Assembly (NCBI GenBank): GCA_030280995.1
Contig: JASXTE010000008.1
Location: 4,235,001 to 4,299,000, forward strand
Reading direction: 5' to 3'
Source: Hemileia vastatrix
Lineage: Eukaryota; Basidiomycota; Pucciniomycetes; Pucciniales; Zaghouaniaceae
DNA: 64,000 nucleotides
In this document: piece by piece, positions 1-11,316 of the stretch
How positions within the stretch are numbered: the first letter of the stretch is position 1
How the letters are laid out: each line of letters opens with the position of its first letter
Made by a program: the position numbers and the translations under genes
Notes under the pieces: model-generated
The model's input: the letters and a program-made list of their open reading frames with translations, nothing else
The model's database searches: none
What the model was told of the DNA's origin: nothing

Positions 1-2412
1 AGAGTCATTTTCATAGGAGATATTACTTTCACAGTCACTAGAAGAATTATTGACATCAATTTCAGCTTCATAAGTGTCTTCATTTTGTTCAACAAGATGG
101 ATTTTCTTGTCACAAACATGACCCTTCTGCCATGGTTTGTTACATTTATAACAAGTATTTGTTGCATATTTTTTAGGTGCAACTGGGGCAGAGGGTTTAC
201 CAGATTTTTCTGGGGTCTTTGTAGAAGGTTTATTTTGATCATGATAAGATTTACCAAGGTAATTCTTTGGTTCATATCTATGGTTGAGTAGTACCTCATT
301 ACAGATATTAATGAAAGAAGAATTTTCCCTTACATGCTCAGTTCTAGCTACAATTAAATCTCTAAGAGAATTTGGTAATTTATACAAGATTTTATCTCTC
401 CAAATATCATAATCCATCTTTGGATCAATTGCTCTTAGGATTTTTGTTACTTTCATAAGAAAAACAATGGTCTTTTCAACAGAGAAGGATACATATCTAG
501 TATTCTCATACAGTCTTTGCTGAGCTAACCTGAATTTTGAACCACCTAATTGATTCTCAATCAGGGATTCCCAATCATTCCATGTATAATGATTGTTATC
601 TAAAAGGACAGATTCATACCACATCAAGGCTACATTGGAAAATAAAGAAATTAGCTTATAAACAATTTCCTCATCAGGTAGTTTATAAGATCTCTTTAAA
701 TTATCAATTCTTTGGATAAAGTGTTGCCAATCAGAAGAAGAATCACCATCAAATGTAGGATATTGGTCCAATTCAGGCCAATTTTTCTGACTACTGGGAT
801 GGTCCATTTTTTGGTTTGAATTATTCATCTTTAATAATTCCTGAAGTTTAGCCAGGTGTTCAGAAATTTCATTATTTACAGAAACAGCTGGTACATGACC
901 ATCACAAGATTTTTTTCTAGTAGCAAAAGATTTTACAGACTCATTGTCAGCTTGATTAATGGCTGAAATATGAGGAAGAAATGAGGAACTCTGTTCTGGT
1001 TCTTTTTCTTTATTTTTTTGCAGCTTATGGGCAGCATTCTCATTTATACCATAATTATTGATGGTTAAGGTTGAAAATTTTTCCTGCAGGTCAGACACAT
1101 AGTTCCTTATCCTTGGAATTTCAGACATATGGTCATTTATTTTTGCAAGAGATAAAAAATTTCTGTCCTCAGAAACAGTGTGTTTGGAACTCAGTGCATG
1201 GAAATCATTTTTTAGCTTTTTAAACTCAATTTGTAGAGATTTTATTTCACTTTTCAATAAATAATTTTCCTCAATGAGGGGTTTCAATTCACTCAAGGCT
1301 TTATGTAGATTGATATTTTTATCTGAGATCGATCTATGGTCACTTCTTATTTGTTTTTGTTGGCTAAGAACAATATTCAAGCTTTCATTGATTTTAAAAT
1401 AAGCTGTATCTTGTACAGAAGAACTTACTTTACATTGCAAGTGCAAATTATTTAATCTATCACTCTCATGGATTAACACATCTCTCAAATGTTTGTCTTT
1501 CACAACATTAAAATCAAGGGTATCTTTCAATATTTCTTCAGAAGTTTTCTCAATTAGGGTATAGACTTCAGGGGAAACAAAATCATTCTTAATTGCAAGA
1601 GAAGGATTAATTAAAGAAGTAGAAGTCAAATGTAAAGGTTCATCAAATGATAATTTTCTAATTACAACATTGGGGCTACTCATTAAATGAAGTTGTCTTT
1701 TTAAAGGTTTAACTGTTCTTTCACCAGAATCCACAAGATTACCTGAAGAAGCTTTGTTATTATACATGCCAGCATTTTTATCAAACAAATTACTTACCAT
1801 GGTAAGGGAGGAAACTTCCCCTGTGCCTCCTCTCTTCTGCCTCCCTGATAAGGATGGGGCTGAGAAGATGGATGGTAGGTTTGTGTCCTGGATGGGCCAG
1901 GGTGTTGAGCTGGTTTTTGAACATTCTGCTTGTAATGGCTCATCAAGTAATCCCATTTCCACTGTTCCACTTGTAGAGTGCTTTGATTTTGCTTGAAGGA
2001 GCTGGGTACCTGATTGGGCTGAGGTTGAGGCTGAGGCTGAGAGTCTGGGAAATGAGGTGTTTGAGCCTGTTTGGGATTTAAAAATCCCTGCATTTGCTGC
2101 CAGAGTGTGTCTACCTTTGCCTTGTACTTCATGCTTTCTGCCTTCAGTTCTTTGATGTGACTGGACAGATTGTTTACTTGTTGGGTTAGAGGTATCTTTT
2201 TTATTTTTATACCTTTGAGTTGATTTTCCTGATTTATTAGAGGTTTTACTTCTTTCAGAGGTGTTTGGTGAGGGCGGTTTTCCACTTCTCTTTCCATTTC
2301 CACGCCCTGATGGTTTTTTGCCAGCTGAGTCATTTCTGTAAGTTAATTTAGAAGAACCTACAGATTCAGTGTCATTATCCACTTCAATCTCATCCACATG
2401 TAAGTTATCCAT
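1..2412 (-). CDS. gag: Gag-like polyprotein of chromovirus element A (runs off left edge)
   Basis: From the ATG at 2412 the minus strand stays open for 804 codons to the window edge, so the C-terminus lies outside. I checked the frame line by line and saw no stop. Residues about 310-470 are rich in charged and leucine heptad-like stretches (probable coiled coil). Residues about 545-715 resemble the capsid region of element B (20233-22428), and residues about 754-767 form a zinc knuckle of the variant C-X2-C-X7-H-X-C type (TCYKCNKPWQKGHVC). Ty3/gypsy Gag packages element RNA into cytoplasmic particles. A second plausible start is the ATG at 1800 in good context (ACCATGG), which overlaps the stop of a nested ORF. 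B has stops in the equivalent N-terminal stretch, so the region 2412-1801 in this frame may not be translated. The protease and pol are presumably to the left. Confidence 0.82.
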   Translation of the reverse strand, partial: MDNLHVDEIEVDNDTESVGSSKLTYRNDSAGKKPSGRGNGKRSGKPPSPNTSERSKTSNKSGKSTQRYKNKKDTSNPTSKQSVQSHQRTEGRKHEVQGKGRHTLAANAGIFKSQTGSNTSFPRLSASASTSAQSGTQLLQAKSKHSTSGTVEMGLLDEPLQAECSKTSSTPWPIQDTNLPSIFSAPSLSGRQKRGGTGEVSSLTMVSNLFDKNAGMYNNKASSGNLVDSGERTVKPLKRQLHLMSSPNVVIRKLSFDEPLHLTSTSLINPSLAIKNDFVSPEVYTLIEKTSEEILKDTLDFNVVKDKHLRDVLIHESDRLNNLHLQCKVSSSVQDTAYFKINESLNIVLSQQKQIRSDHRSISDKNINLHKALSELKPLIEENYLLKSEIKSLQIEFKKLKNDFHALSSKHTVSEDRNFLSLAKINDHMSEIPRIRNYVSDLQEKFSTLTINNYGINENAAHKLQKNKEKEPEQSSSFLPHISAINQADNESVKSFATRKKSCDGHVPAVSVNNEISEHLAKLQELLKMNNSNQKMDHPSSQKNWPELDQYPTFDGDSSSDWQHFIQRIDNLKRSYKLPDEEIVYKLISLFSNVALMWYESVLLDNNHYTWNDWESLIENQLGGSKFRLAQQRLYENTRYVSFSVEKTIVFLMKVTKILRAIDPKMDYDIWRDKILYKLPNSLRDLIVARTEHVRENSSFINICNEVLLNHRYEPKNYLGKSYHDQNKPSTKTPEKSGKPSAPVAPKKYATNTCYKCNKPWQKGHVCDKKIHLVEQNEDTYEAEIDVNNSSSDCESNISYENDS
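1794..2333 (-). CDS. Nested ORF overlapping the gag 5' region of element A (179 aa, coiled-coil-like)
   Basis: This ATG-initiated frame lies inside the gag frame of element A but in another phase. Its product has a heptad-like middle (about residues 45-90), a Gln/Pro-rich stretch, and ends in Pro-Leu-Pro-Trp. The counterpart in element B (19778-20239) aligns with it along the same frame: an IKK...PL...LS....LK.E core, a V-[DE]-[QK]-W-K-x-D-[WY] motif, a PY[QK]G motif and a final Pro-Trp. The stop overlaps a downstream gag ATG as ATGGTAA, a geometry suited to termination-reinitiation. GGTAAGTAA there also looks like a splice donor. The function is unknown. It could be an accessory Gag-associated protein or the true N-terminal Gag module. 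Confidence 0.6.
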   Translation of the reverse strand: MTQLAKNHQGVEMEREVENRPHQTPLKEVKPLINQENQLKGIKIKKIPLTQQVNNLSSHIKELKAESMKYKAKVDTLWQQMQGFLNPKQAQTPHFPDSQPQPQPQPNQVPSSFKQNQSTLQVEQWKWDYLMSHYKQNVQKPAQHPGPSRTQTYHPSSQPHPYQGGRREEAQGKFPPLPW

Positions 2413-4334
2413 GCTGCTAGCCAAACTATTGAACGTTTAAACTGTTAAAATCAAAAAAAATTTTTTTTAATGATTCAAATTGTTATTTCAAAATAAAATT
2501 TATTGAATTTTAACAAAATAATTTTTTTTTAATTTCCATAAAAAATCAATTAATTAAAAAAAATATTACAAACAAATGTAATTACATTTATTTATCAAGA
2601 AATAATCAGTAATTAAAATGGAACCAACCAATAAAGGTTTTTATAAGTCAACCAAAATAATAAAGAACAAAAATTAATATGATGGTAAAATTGGGACTAC
2701 ATACTGAGTACTATTGTGGTCAAAAAATATACAAAAAATAATAATAAAATTAATTTAATAATTTATTAAATATTGATTGTCTTCTAGGACTAAGAGGTTT
2801 ACTCTATTATGGTCAGCTAGGAAAAAAAATTAAAAAATAATGAACACTTACACTAAGTGAATCAGCAATTAAGCCACAATCACTGTTATTGCAGTAAAAA
2901 TATAATAATATGAGTGAGAGATGCAAAGGTTAACTTACTGTAGTGATGAGAAAATCACTTCAAAATAATATATGAATTAATTTAATATAAACCTAATAGA
3001 TTGAACCCAAGTTCGAAACACAGTCGCGGCAAAAGTTTCTTTTTGGCTGGGTGGTCCGTGCACTATGTCGTTTGTTGCAAGTATCGATTGTCGTTGTTGT
3101 TTGGAAAGGCTCCCACTTGTCAGCCGGTCTTCTAGAAGAAGAGGAGGAAAGAAAAATAGGAAAGAAAAGGGTTATAATAAATAGAAGAAATAAGATAACA
3201 AAATGATTTAATTTATTTAAAGAGGAGCAACAACAATTTATTTGAGAGCTGACACAAAAAAATAAGGCTTATTAAATGACAATATTTATTTAGAGTAAGG
3301 ATTATTTTCTCTGCGCAGAAAACACTAATATTACTATCAGACTTAAAGAAACCTGTAATTAGTTATGTAAAATTTTAAATTATAATTTTAATACTAATAA
3401 AAATAATATAAACATAATATATTAAAAATATGTTCAAGTTTTGATTGTATATTAAGTGATGTAGCTACAGGTGATTATCCAAAGCCTTTTATAGGCAAGG
3501 GATCCTCTGAAGCGCCAAAATAAGTAATTACAAAAGATTAATAAAGTGAAACAAGAATATAAAAGATTTTAACTAAGACATAGATAATGAGAGAAAAACA
3601 TGAAACAATAAACTAAATCCATGAGTAAGTAATCAATTTATGCACCATAAGTTCCCAAAACAATTAATTAAAATAATTTTTAACTAAGTAAGCTTGAAAC
3701 ATAAGAACAGTGAGTAAAATAACCCAAAACAGATATTACAGTGAGATATAAAGGGTTTAATTAAAATAAATAGAATGATTTTCATGCAAAAATCTAAGTA
3801 ATTAATTTAATCCAGTATAATGCAAATTTAATTAATTTTTTTAAATAAGTAATTAAATTCAATAACTGATTTAAATGTAACAAATAAATAATATAATGAT
3901 ATTTCCCATTTAAAGTGAGAATTTTAATACCATCTTATTAAATAAGTGTTTTAATTTATTTAATAATTTTACTGACACAAGTAAGGGTCAAAAAAACGCC
4001 CAATATTATTGGTTTATAAGATATGTATGGTTTTAATTAATATATAATTTTATTTAATTAATTTAATTACATTATAAGCTCATTTTACACTTATTATTAT
4101 AATATATGTTTATAACTAATTAATTATGAATTTATATTTATTAAATACATAAAAATGAGCAATAATTTATAGAATATAAAATATATCATGCTTAATTTAA
4201 ATGTATAAATAATTTATACAATAATAAAATTAATATAATATTTATTGTATATATTTAATAAAATAATTATATCATTTCATTATGCAATATAATATTAATT
4301 TATCTACATAATAAGCATATTTTTACGCCCTCTT
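2413..4334. other. AT-rich stretch without a recognisable gene
   Basis: The leader and 5' LTR of element A should lie in the right-hand part of this interval or beyond it, but I could not find an LTR pair because the other LTR is outside the window. The sequence is strongly AT-rich, with poly-A/T runs. A short richer patch (about 3003-3160) contains no credible ORF. I see no RNA gene here. Confidence 0.6.
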
Positions 4335-7210
4335 TTAGATCCAGTAAACTGGCATAAAATTTACTGGGCTCCTGGTATAGCCTTGTCGACAGTTCTTAAC
4401 TCTAATAAATATTTTTTCAAGATCAAAAAGGCCTGCCAGTATTTCATAATGACTAATTTTCATGATGATTTCTTTCATAGAAGCAGGAATAACAATAATA
4501 TTACTTAACTCTCTTATATAATCAATATAACCTTCATCAACTGAAAACTTTATCTTGTTCATAGCATTTTAGTACTTTTGTGGAAGAGTTTTGATTAATG
4601 CTTTTATTTAAATATTCTTTGGATCATTAAATAAAGTACACAGCTTTTTTGAATCAGTGTCTTTATGATGTGAGTCCAGAATAATCTGTAATAGCTCATA
4701 CTCTATATCAAACACATAAATACCATGAATGTGGACTATTTCATATTCAGGATCATATTCAAGATTAGAGTCATCATTTGGAAAAGGTAACTATGATAAC
4801 ATATCCAAATTTAATTTAAGAATACCAGCCCCATAAATTATTGTCATCCTCCCTCTGTATTCCTGAACAGCCAGCTGCCCTCTGAGCAATGTATCTGTTA
4901 GATGTTCTTAAGTTTAAGATGGATTTTACTGCACGGCAGTCAGTGACAAGCTCAAATTTCTGGTCATCAATGTAATAATGTAGCATCTCTATAGCCCACA
5001 CTGCTGCTAAACATTCCAGTTAAGTGGCACCATATTTGAATTCACAATTTCTCAAGGTTCTTAAAATATAAAAAATTACTACTTCTGATACTTTGTCATT
5101 CATAACTTGTTTTTGGTGGAAAGAAGCACCAAGGCCAATAAGACTGACATCAGTGAGTAAAACAAATGGTTGATTAAAGTCAGGAAAAGCAAAAATTGGC
5201 TCTGAAATTAAACAATTTTTCATAGAGTCAAAAGCTCTTTGTCTTTCACTGTTCCAGACAAAAGAAACATCTTTCTTAGTTAATTGGGTGAGGGGTAATT
5301 ATATGAGTTAATAATTTTTAATATATTTTCTATAGTATCCACCCATTCCCCAAACACTTTAGAGCTCTCTAACTGTGGTAGGAGCTTTCACCTGTTGTAT
5401 GGCTGCCACTTTGTTCTGGTCAACACATATCTGTAATCCTGAGACAACATGACCAAGAACTTTCAAAGAATGAAAAACAAATTTGCATTTTTTCAAGGAA
5501 AGTGTCATTTTTATCTCATCCATCTTATTGAACACTTTACACAGGTGGTTAAGGTGGTCCTCAAATGTCTTGGAGAATATTATGATATCATCAATATACA
5601 ACATTAGCCATCCTTCAATTATTTCCTGATGGAATGTGTTATCCATAACTATCTGAAAAACTGAAGGGGTATTTTTGGGGCCAAATGGCATCCTAATATA
5701 ATTATATATACCCATATGAGTAGCAATCATTAGAAAATTTGGTAATTTTTTCTAAAAAGGTACCTGGTGATATCCCTTATCACCATCTAAACAGCTGATA
5801 TATCTATCACCTTTTAAGGTAGCATGGATAGAGCTAATTCTAGTTAAAGGATAGATATCATCTACAGTATAAGTATTTATTGCTCTATAATTACCACATA
5901 ACCTCAAGTTATCTTTCTCATAAGAAATTAGGACAGGTGAAATAACACAATGTTTAGGTGTTTTAACAACCTTTTCAATAATATATGTTTTTAAAAGGGT
6001 AGAGATATTGTCTTCAATATCTTTTCTCTTTGTGGGGGAAGCAGGATAAGGCTTCTTCTTAAAAATAGGTAGTATTACAGTTAGTGGGCAAGATAATGAA
6101 AGCTTCATTTCTTCTTTTACTGATCCTAATTCATGTGATCAATGAGAAAATCCATAAGAAAAGATTTTATCAGCTGAATGATGGAATATTCTTCCTCACC
6201 AGAATTTTGTTCTCCAAAAGAAGCTGTGTTAATTTCAGAAAGAAGGGCAGGCACCTATTGTGTAGATCTTCCTTTATGTTGAACTACAGAATGATATGTG
6301 ATTAAACCTGGTGTTAAAAATTATTAGGAGGAGGAAATTTTAAATTTTCTCTTCCCATTCAACCCCATTGTGAAGCATTGGTTTGAGGGATCAAGATTAA
6401 TGCCATATTTGGTTAATATATCATCTTCCACAATGAACCAATTGCTTAAATATCATTCTTCACAATTAAAAAGTCACAAATAACTCTTAAAAATCCATGG
6501 TTATATCTTAAAAATACTTTAGCTTTGTATTTACCAATGGGAGACAAAACAGAGACATAACCTCTCCAATTTTCAGAATTGATAGGCATAAGTTTTGATT
6601 TATAATGCTGATCCACTGAGACAAGTTGTTTTTTAGATAAAACACTTCCTCCAGTTCCAGAATCAAAAGCAACCTCAACATTCATTCCATTAATCTAGAC
6701 TGGTGCCTTGAGAGGGGAAATAATTTTTGAGCTGTCTTTAAGGTTTCTTATGATTTCAGCTTTGTTAACTGTAGATAAGTCATTGCTCTCAATTTCAATA
6801 TTATTTAAATAATAAATATCTTGTTCCATAATAAAGATTTCCTTGTGAGATTCATAAGAAATGTTGCTGGCACAATAACTTGAAGTATCATCCAGTGTAA
6901 TTGTGTCATCAGCAGGTTCCTGCCTTTGTTCCACAAGGTTTATTTTCCTGTCACAAACATGGCCTTTCTGCAAAGGCTTGCTGCATTCAAAGCAAGTGTT
7001 TGAAACATAAATTTTAGGTGCAACAGGGGCAGAAGGTTTACCAACTTTTCCAGGATGTGTGTGTTGGTAATTGGAGGTCTTCTTCAATGAAGGTCTAGTA
7101 GTGAACCTTCTAGAATCATACTAGTTATTAAAAAGAACCACATGACAAGTATTAATAAAAGAAGAAGGTACCCTTGAGAATTCAGTCCTAGAAACTATTC
7201 TGCCAGCCAG
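4335..7210 (-). pseudogene. Decayed chromovirus gag-pol relic (element A0)
   Basis: A Ty3/gypsy gag-pol remnant related to element B, read right to left and broken into many frames. The order is: Gag C-terminus with zinc knuckle (about 7200-6695, FECSKPLQKGHVC), protease with an active-site D-S-G (6685-6446), RT N-terminal part (6108-5752), RT core with the catalytic Y-I-D-D motif (5730-5359), RNase H (5223-4816), and the start of the integrase zinc-binding region (4562-4335). The N-terminal half of Gag, the integrase core and chromodomain, and both LTRs are missing. Numerous stops and frameshifts separate the fragments. It cannot be the pol of element A, because it lies upstream of A's gag in the same orientation. 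It is therefore a separate, older and truncated insertion. Confidence 0.85.
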
Positions 7211-7690
7211 GCTACTAGACTTATCCAGTAAAATAATTAATTATCTTACTGAGAGAAGCCACACCTTTTAAATCCTTATTAATAATTAATTATTTATTGC
7301 TTACTTATGTATTACTTACAATTAACTAGATAAGTACATTAAGTAAATTTAATGATTAATAAAAATAAATTTCCCATACATTTTTACTCCCTAACACCGT
7401 GCTCAATAATACAGTTGGGAAAGGAATAAAAATAGTATTTAAAATATAATAAAATCTAAAAAAAAACCTTAAATTCCTTTATTAAGAAATTTAAATTTAC
7501 ATTAAAACAACATTTTAAATCAAATGTTTTATACTAAGTGTGACAAACTAAGGGAACTCAAGTTTTATTTCAAATAAAAACGATAACTTATATTGACACA
7601 CCATTTAGTATATCTTTTTATATTTCACATACTCTCTATATATTTAGTTTTTTCCTCTCACACCCTTTTATTAGATGGTGTTAACTCTGT
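7211..7690. other. AT-rich interval without a gene
   Basis: Low-complexity AT-rich sequence lies between the A0 relic and the minus-strand LTR. Directly left of the LTR I do not see a primer-binding site of the TGGTGCCCAAC type, so that LTR is not obviously the 5' LTR of a minus-strand element. Confidence 0.5.
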
Positions 7691-8716
7691 CGTAGACAAT
7701 CCTATAGTACTAGCTATAGGCCTTTACCAAGGGAATTGGAGAAAAACAAGAAAGAAAATCCCCTGTCCCTTTAGAAAAATATAAGTGAGATTTCTCTGCT
7801 ACAGTAAATTGGTTCCTGTTGTTTAAAGCCCCATTTTCAATACACTTGACTGCCTGATCAGCCAAGAAAGTAGTCTCCAAACAGACTATTAATCAAAAGA
7901 ACTGAAATGTAAACCAATGTCCACACCAGAGAAAGCAATGATACTTGAGTTAGGTTGAAAATCCACACTAGTCACAGCAATAATACTTGATATAGCTTGC
8001 AAAACTACATAAGAAATAACAGTTGCCAAAGTTGAGTTAAATGAAGAACTAACCTTGCAACAAACACAGCCAATTGTGGCCAAAAAACAGTGAAAACTGA
8101 GTGAGGAACAAGGATATCACTTCCGCATGGTTGTATGATAATTAAAGCTGCCCCAAACTGTCTTATTCACTATATACACACAGACCACTATCTAAGAGCC
8201 CATGCACACCAACAAATTTGGCGTTTCTGAGCGCCAAATTGCATAAAACCCCTCTAGAAGCCTTCTAGCACTGAGGCAGGCGGTCTGCCCAATGTCGAGA
8301 GGCCGGACCACCCTGAAGCCAGAAAACCACCAAAAACCTTAAAAATACCCTAAATACTTAGAAAAATAAACTACGACTACTAAAACCTTTAAAACACATA
8401 ATTAGGTTATAACAACATTGTGACATGAAAAGTAGAGAAAAATTAGCCCATTCTAATGGTACTAAGCACTTAACCCATAAAATGCAAAAAACAAAATTAA
8501 ACAGCTATCTTTTAAAATGAAAAATGAGAAATAATCCCTTAAATACTTAGAATATGAAAAATGTCAACAAGACATAAAATATAGAGAAAATGCAGGGCTA
8601 TCCAATGGTAGTGCCCATCCCCGCAGTCCCAATATTTGCCAAATAATTCCAGAAAAACACCCAATTATTAACAATGCCATTTAAGACATATCAAAACAAT
8701 GCCAAATAGACCAACA
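7691..8716 (-). repeat. LTR of the A2 family, minus orientation (probably solo or truncated)
   Basis: On the minus strand this begins TGTTGGTCTATTTGGC and ends near GGATTGTCTACG. It matches the plus-strand LTR at 8731-9794 along its whole length but has diverged clearly. Shared blocks include the region around AAAAGATAGCTGTTTAATTT and the ends GCCTATAGCTAGTACTATAG. No internal retrotransposon sequence follows on its left, so it is a solo LTR or the remaining end of a rearranged copy. Confidence 0.8.
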
Positions 8717-8730
8717 TTGGCAGGGGCCTT

Positions 8731-9794
8731 TGTTGTGTGATTTGGCGCTGTGTGTGCATGTCTTAATTGACATCTGTTAAGGAATTGGGTATTTTTCTGG
8801 TTTTATTCCGTGAATATTGGGTCTGCGGGTATGTGGGTACTATCATTGGATAGCCCCAGTTTTTCTCTATATTTTATGTCTTGTAGACATTTTTCATATT
8901 CTAATTTTTAAGGGGTCATTTTCACATTTTTCATTTATAAAAGATAGCTGTTTAATTTTGTTTTTTGTGTTTTACGGGCTAACCTTAAGTCTTAGGGTTA
9001 AGTGCTTAGTACCATTGGATAAAGCAAATTTGTCTCTATATTTCATGTCAAAATGTTTTTATAGTGAAATTCCGTGTTTTAAAGGTTTTAGTAGTTGTAG
9101 GTAATTTTTCTAAGTAGATTAGTTGTTTTTATTGGTTTTCTGGCTTCAGGGAGGCCGGGCCGCTTCAGGAGGCTCCTCCGACATTGGGAGGCCTACCCGC
9201 CTCTGTTTTAGAAGGTTCGGGAGCGCTTCAGGAGGGTTTTTTATTCAATTTGGCTGGTACAGGCGCCAGATTGGTGGGTGTGCATGGGCTCTTAGATAGT
9301 GGTCTGTGTGTACATAGTTGATAAGACAGTTTGGGGCAACCTTAATTATCATACAACCATCCAGAAGTGATATCCTTGTTCCTCACTCAGTTTTCACTGT
9401 TTTCTGGCCACAATTTGGCTGTGTTTGTTGAAAGTGAGTTCTTCATTTAACTTAACTTTGGCAACTGTTTCTCTGTTATAGTCTTGAAAGCTATAGCAAG
9501 TATTATTTCTGTCTCTGGTGTGGATTTGCAGCCTACATCAAGTATCTTTGCTGTCTCTGGTGTGGACATTGTTCTACATTTCAGTTCTTTGGTCTGGCAG
9601 TCTGTCTGGTGACTACTTTCTTGACTCATCAAGCAGTCAAGTGTAATGAAAAGGGGCTTTAGCAAAACAGGAACCAACTTACTTTAGCAAGTAAATCTCA
9701 CTCTATTTTTATAAAGGGACAGGGGATTTTCTCTCTGGTTTTTCTCCAACTCTCTTGGTCAAGGCCTATAGCTAGTACTATAGGATTTTCTACA
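8731..9794 (+). repeat. 5' LTR of element A2
   Basis: It begins TGTTGTGTGATTTGGC and ends in TACA at 9794, four bases before a primer-binding site and the A2 gag. The length is about 1064 bp. Its sequence is unlike the LTR of element E, although the coding regions of A2 and E are closely related. The matching 3' LTR of A2 is not in the window. Confidence 0.8.
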
Positions 9795-9798
9795 TTTC

Positions 9799-9821
9799 TG
9801 GTGCCCAACGTGGGGCAGAGC
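9799..9821 (+). promoter_or_regulatory. Primer-binding site of A2
   Basis: The sequence TGGTGCCCAACGTGGGGC lies just inside the 5' LTR, in the position of a minus-strand primer-binding site complementary to a tRNA 3' end. Element E has the related TTGGCGCCCAAGGTGGGG in the same place. Confidence 0.75.
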
Positions 9822-9885
9822 TTGCTAGTTCTTTGGAATCTCTGTTTTCTTTGGTTGGCTTTTTTTGGTGTTTTGGTCTGGAGGA

Positions 9886-11316
9886 ATGGCTTCTGGTTCC
9901 TCTATTCCTGTGGTGACTGTCAGTGGGGGAGATGGTCCTCCTTCTGTGATGGTTAGGGAGTGTGTAAGGATTAAAACTTGGGATGGTTCCAAGTTTAATG
10001 GGGAGGATGTCAAGTGGTTTCTAGAGAAGTATGAAACTGCTGCTGGAGTGGATGGTTCTTCCTACCTGGACATGGTGAAGCAGATTATCTTCTTCATTGG
10101 TGATAGGGCAGTGGAGAAGGAGATTGTGGCCATGTCTGCCTACAAGAAGAGGGATTGGAAGTTTTTGTGTAGGGAGATGGTGGATAGATGGAGTGTCAGG
10201 TTCACTATGGTGGATCTGAACAAGGTTGGCAGTGAATGGCAATCTTATGGTGGTGTTGGTAACTTGCATAGTTACAGGACGTTTCTGCTACAGTTTGATC
10301 CTGTGGTGGAATATTTGGTGGAAGTGGAGGAGCTGGCACGTGAAAATGCTGCCAAGGATGTTTTTTGGTCTGCCCTGGCTAGAGATGTCAGGATGGATGT
10401 GTTGAAGGAGTTGTCAAGAAAGGAATTGATGAAGACTCTTTCTAATGGGGACCCAAAGTTTCCTGCCTTGGATAAGGTGAAGGAGGCTGTTGAGGCCCAT
10501 TTGAAGTTATTGGCTGTGGACACCTATCAGGAGGGGTGTGCCAAGTATGTCAGCAAAGTCAGTGAGGCTTTGGATGAAGAGGAAGTTAGGGAGAAGAAGG
10601 AGGAGAAGAATTTGGTGCAGGTTCCCAAACAGGAGAGGGACCCAATGGTGGAGCAGTTGGCTGATGTTACAAAGCAGCTGCATATTTTTGTTCAGGAGGC
10701 TAAGAAGGTCAATAAGGCACCTTCTCAGCCTAGAGATTTTGATAGGGGAGCTGGTAGGAGTGATCTTTGGGTCTGCTCTTATTTCAGCAGGAGGGGGCAC
10801 AGGTCCAATGATTGTTGGGCATTGAACAGGGATGTGTCTGAAGGAAAGGTTGAATTTGATGGCAGGGTTTTCATGTTCCCTGATGGTTCTTTTGTTAAGC
10901 CCAGTAAGGGGCAGGCTCCTCTTGATTTGGTCAGGAGAAGGGGAGATCTCAATCAAAGGAGGCCAAGGTTTGAGGAGATTCCTGATGAAGGGACGTCTTC
11001 TGGTAAGGAGGATGAGGATGGCAAGGGAAAGGGGAAGGAGGTCAATAAGGTCTCTTTTTCTACTTCCTTTGGTGGTTTGGAGTTGTATTCTTGTGGTGGA
11101 CAGTCAAGTGGTGAATGCTTGGCTGGTGTGTATGATGTGGAAGCAGGAAAGTTGGGAAGGCCTAAGAGAAGTTCTCAGGCCCAACCAAAGCCAAATGCTT
11201 CAAAGGTGGATCCTAAGCCGAGTGCAGCTAGGAAGAGGTACAGAAAAGAGGAGCTGTACAGGATGCAGAAGGGTATGGCTGACATGGTCCCCCTAGTTTT
11301 GGTGCATTGGACATGA
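9886..11316 (+). CDS. gag: Gag of element A2 (frameshifted at its 3' end)
   Basis: The ATG at 9886 (MASGSS) matches the N-terminus of E Gag, so I prefer it to the in-frame TTG at 9865. Residues about 20-210 match the E capsid-like region. A basic, glycine-poor linker follows, then a damaged zinc knuckle near nt 10773-10820 (CSYFSRRGHRSNDC: the second Cys of CX2CX4HX4C is Phe). The frame ends at 11316, but similarity to E shows that a one-base loss near 11287 shifted it out of frame. The original reading continues as the acidic segment at 11307-11714. Gag would assemble the particle and bind genomic RNA. Confidence 0.85.
   Translation: MASGSSIPVVTVSGGDGPPSVMVRECVRIKTWDGSKFNGEDVKWFLEKYETAAGVDGSSYLDMVKQIIFFIGDRAVEKEIVAMSAYKKRDWKFLCREMVDRWSVRFTMVDLNKVGSEWQSYGGVGNLHSYRTFLLQFDPVVEYLVEVEELARENAAKDVFWSALARDVRMDVLKELSRKELMKTLSNGDPKFPALDKVKEAVEAHLKLLAVDTYQEGCAKYVSKVSEALDEEEVREKKEEKNLVQVPKQERDPMVEQLADVTKQLHIFVQEAKKVNKAPSQPRDFDRGAGRSDLWVCSYFSRRGHRSNDCWALNRDVSEGKVEFDGRVFMFPDGSFVKPSKGQAPLDLVRRRGDLNQRRPRFEEIPDEGTSSGKEDEDGKGKGKEVNKVSFSTSFGGLELYSCGGQSSGECLAGVYDVEAGKLGRPKRSSQAQPKPNASKVDPKPSAARKRYRKEELYRMQKGMADMVPLVLVHWT

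Larger units (their letters stand above)
7691..9794. repeat. Imperfect inverted repeat, two head-to-head LTRs with a 14-bp spacer
   Basis: The LTR pair 7691-8716 (minus) and 8731-9794 (plus) meet with their 5' ends at a 14-bp spacer (8717-8730, itself GC-rich). Together they form arms of about 1 kb. Transcription initiated in either LTR would run outward. Confidence 0.8.

Noticed and set aside
3000..3160. Possible RNA gene in the GC-richer patch (AGTTCGAAAC resembles a tRNA T-loop)
   Set aside because: No matching acceptor or anticodon arm could be folded by eye.
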